Part shown: positions 55,621 through 55,770 of the stretch, piece by piece
Layout: each line of letters begins with the position of its first letter
Numbering within the stretch: the stretch's first letter is position 1
Assembly: GCF_020804225.1 (NCBI RefSeq)
Contig: NZ_WJBI01000015.1
Location: 116,296-172,065, forward strand
Reading direction: 5' to 3'
From: Methanosarcina sp. DH2
GTDB taxonomy: Archaea > Halobacteriota > Methanosarcinia > Methanosarcinales > Methanosarcinaceae
DNA length: 55,770 bases
Position numbers and translations under genes: made by a program
The notes under the pieces: generated by a model
The model's database searches: none
Told to the model about the DNA's origin: nothing
The model's input: the letters and a program-made list of their open reading frames with translations, nothing else

Positions 55621-55770
55621 GTTAGTAATGTAGGACTTACGCATTTGCCTGCTTTGCAGGCAACTTTTTCATTTTCTCAATTTTTAAACTAAAGTATAGA
55701 TTGGCTTTCTTATAAATTGATTAACAGCGTTTCTAGTAATGTTCCATTTCGTTTCAAACCATGTAATGCC

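Overview
The window looks like a chromosomal segment of a methanogenic archaeon of the genus Methanosarcina. The evidence is: archaeal Ser/His signal peptidases, an XPB-Bax1 pair, a decayed 2-oxoacid:ferredoxin oxidoreductase beta subunit gene, the methanogen-type families DUF2121, DUF2173 and DUF7344, multi-PAS/GAF histidine kinases, strong GGAGG/GGTGA ribosome-binding sites, and long AT-rich intergenic regions filled with short tandem repeats. The species assignment is inference; no rRNA or tRNA gene was found.

Layout. 1-2000: mostly non-coding, with a relic resembling the 3' end of a TnpB element, several repeat arrays and a DUF2121 gene. 2000-5200: a HEAT-like protein, a pirin, and a small membrane protein/XRE regulator pair behind two palindromes at the predicted transcription start. 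5600-10000: a MacB/LolD-type ABC exporter (ATPase, secreted CARDB-like protein, permease) and a PsiE-like membrane protein. 10500-16450: a cluster of SipW/TasA (camelysin) type, with a DUF5305 membrane protein, two archaeal signal peptidases, two secreted proteins with SipW-type leaders, a decayed third secreted-protein gene and a DUF7344 regulator. 16800-33300: a HhH-GPD glycosylase, two histidine kinases, a response regulator, a toast-rack lipoprotein, an alpha/beta hydrolase, a UDG-superfamily protein, DUF2173, DUF3795 and DUF72 proteins, a cysteine-containing Rossmann-like protein of unknown role, and a solitary protein resembling the specificity domain of a restriction-modification enzyme.

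33300-41400 is a zone of decay and repeats: a MITE-like element, a secreted PxKF protein followed by a decayed copy of its own last domain, a frameshifted winged-helix gene, a TPR gene whose apparent start is ACG, an SDH/ClpP-like membrane protease that also lacks a normal start, a 30-bp tandem array, and a porB pseudogene. 41500-44830 holds the overlapping helicase/nuclease pair XPB-Bax1. 45000-55770 is an accessory region of bacterial-looking genes: three alpha/beta hydrolases (one a remnant), two CPBP proteases, a glycolipid-binding-like protein, a methyltransferase, an arginase-family protein, a large unknown protein interrupted by an 872-bp IS5-family element, and an AlkZ-like winged-helix protein.

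The best candidate for a little-described system is the 10.5-16.5 kb cluster, which reads as a secretion and processing module for camelysin/TasA-like surface proteins with dedicated peptidases and its own regulator. The clearest recent event is the IS insertion at 53311-54182: removing the element and one TAA target copy restores a 591-residue open reading frame.
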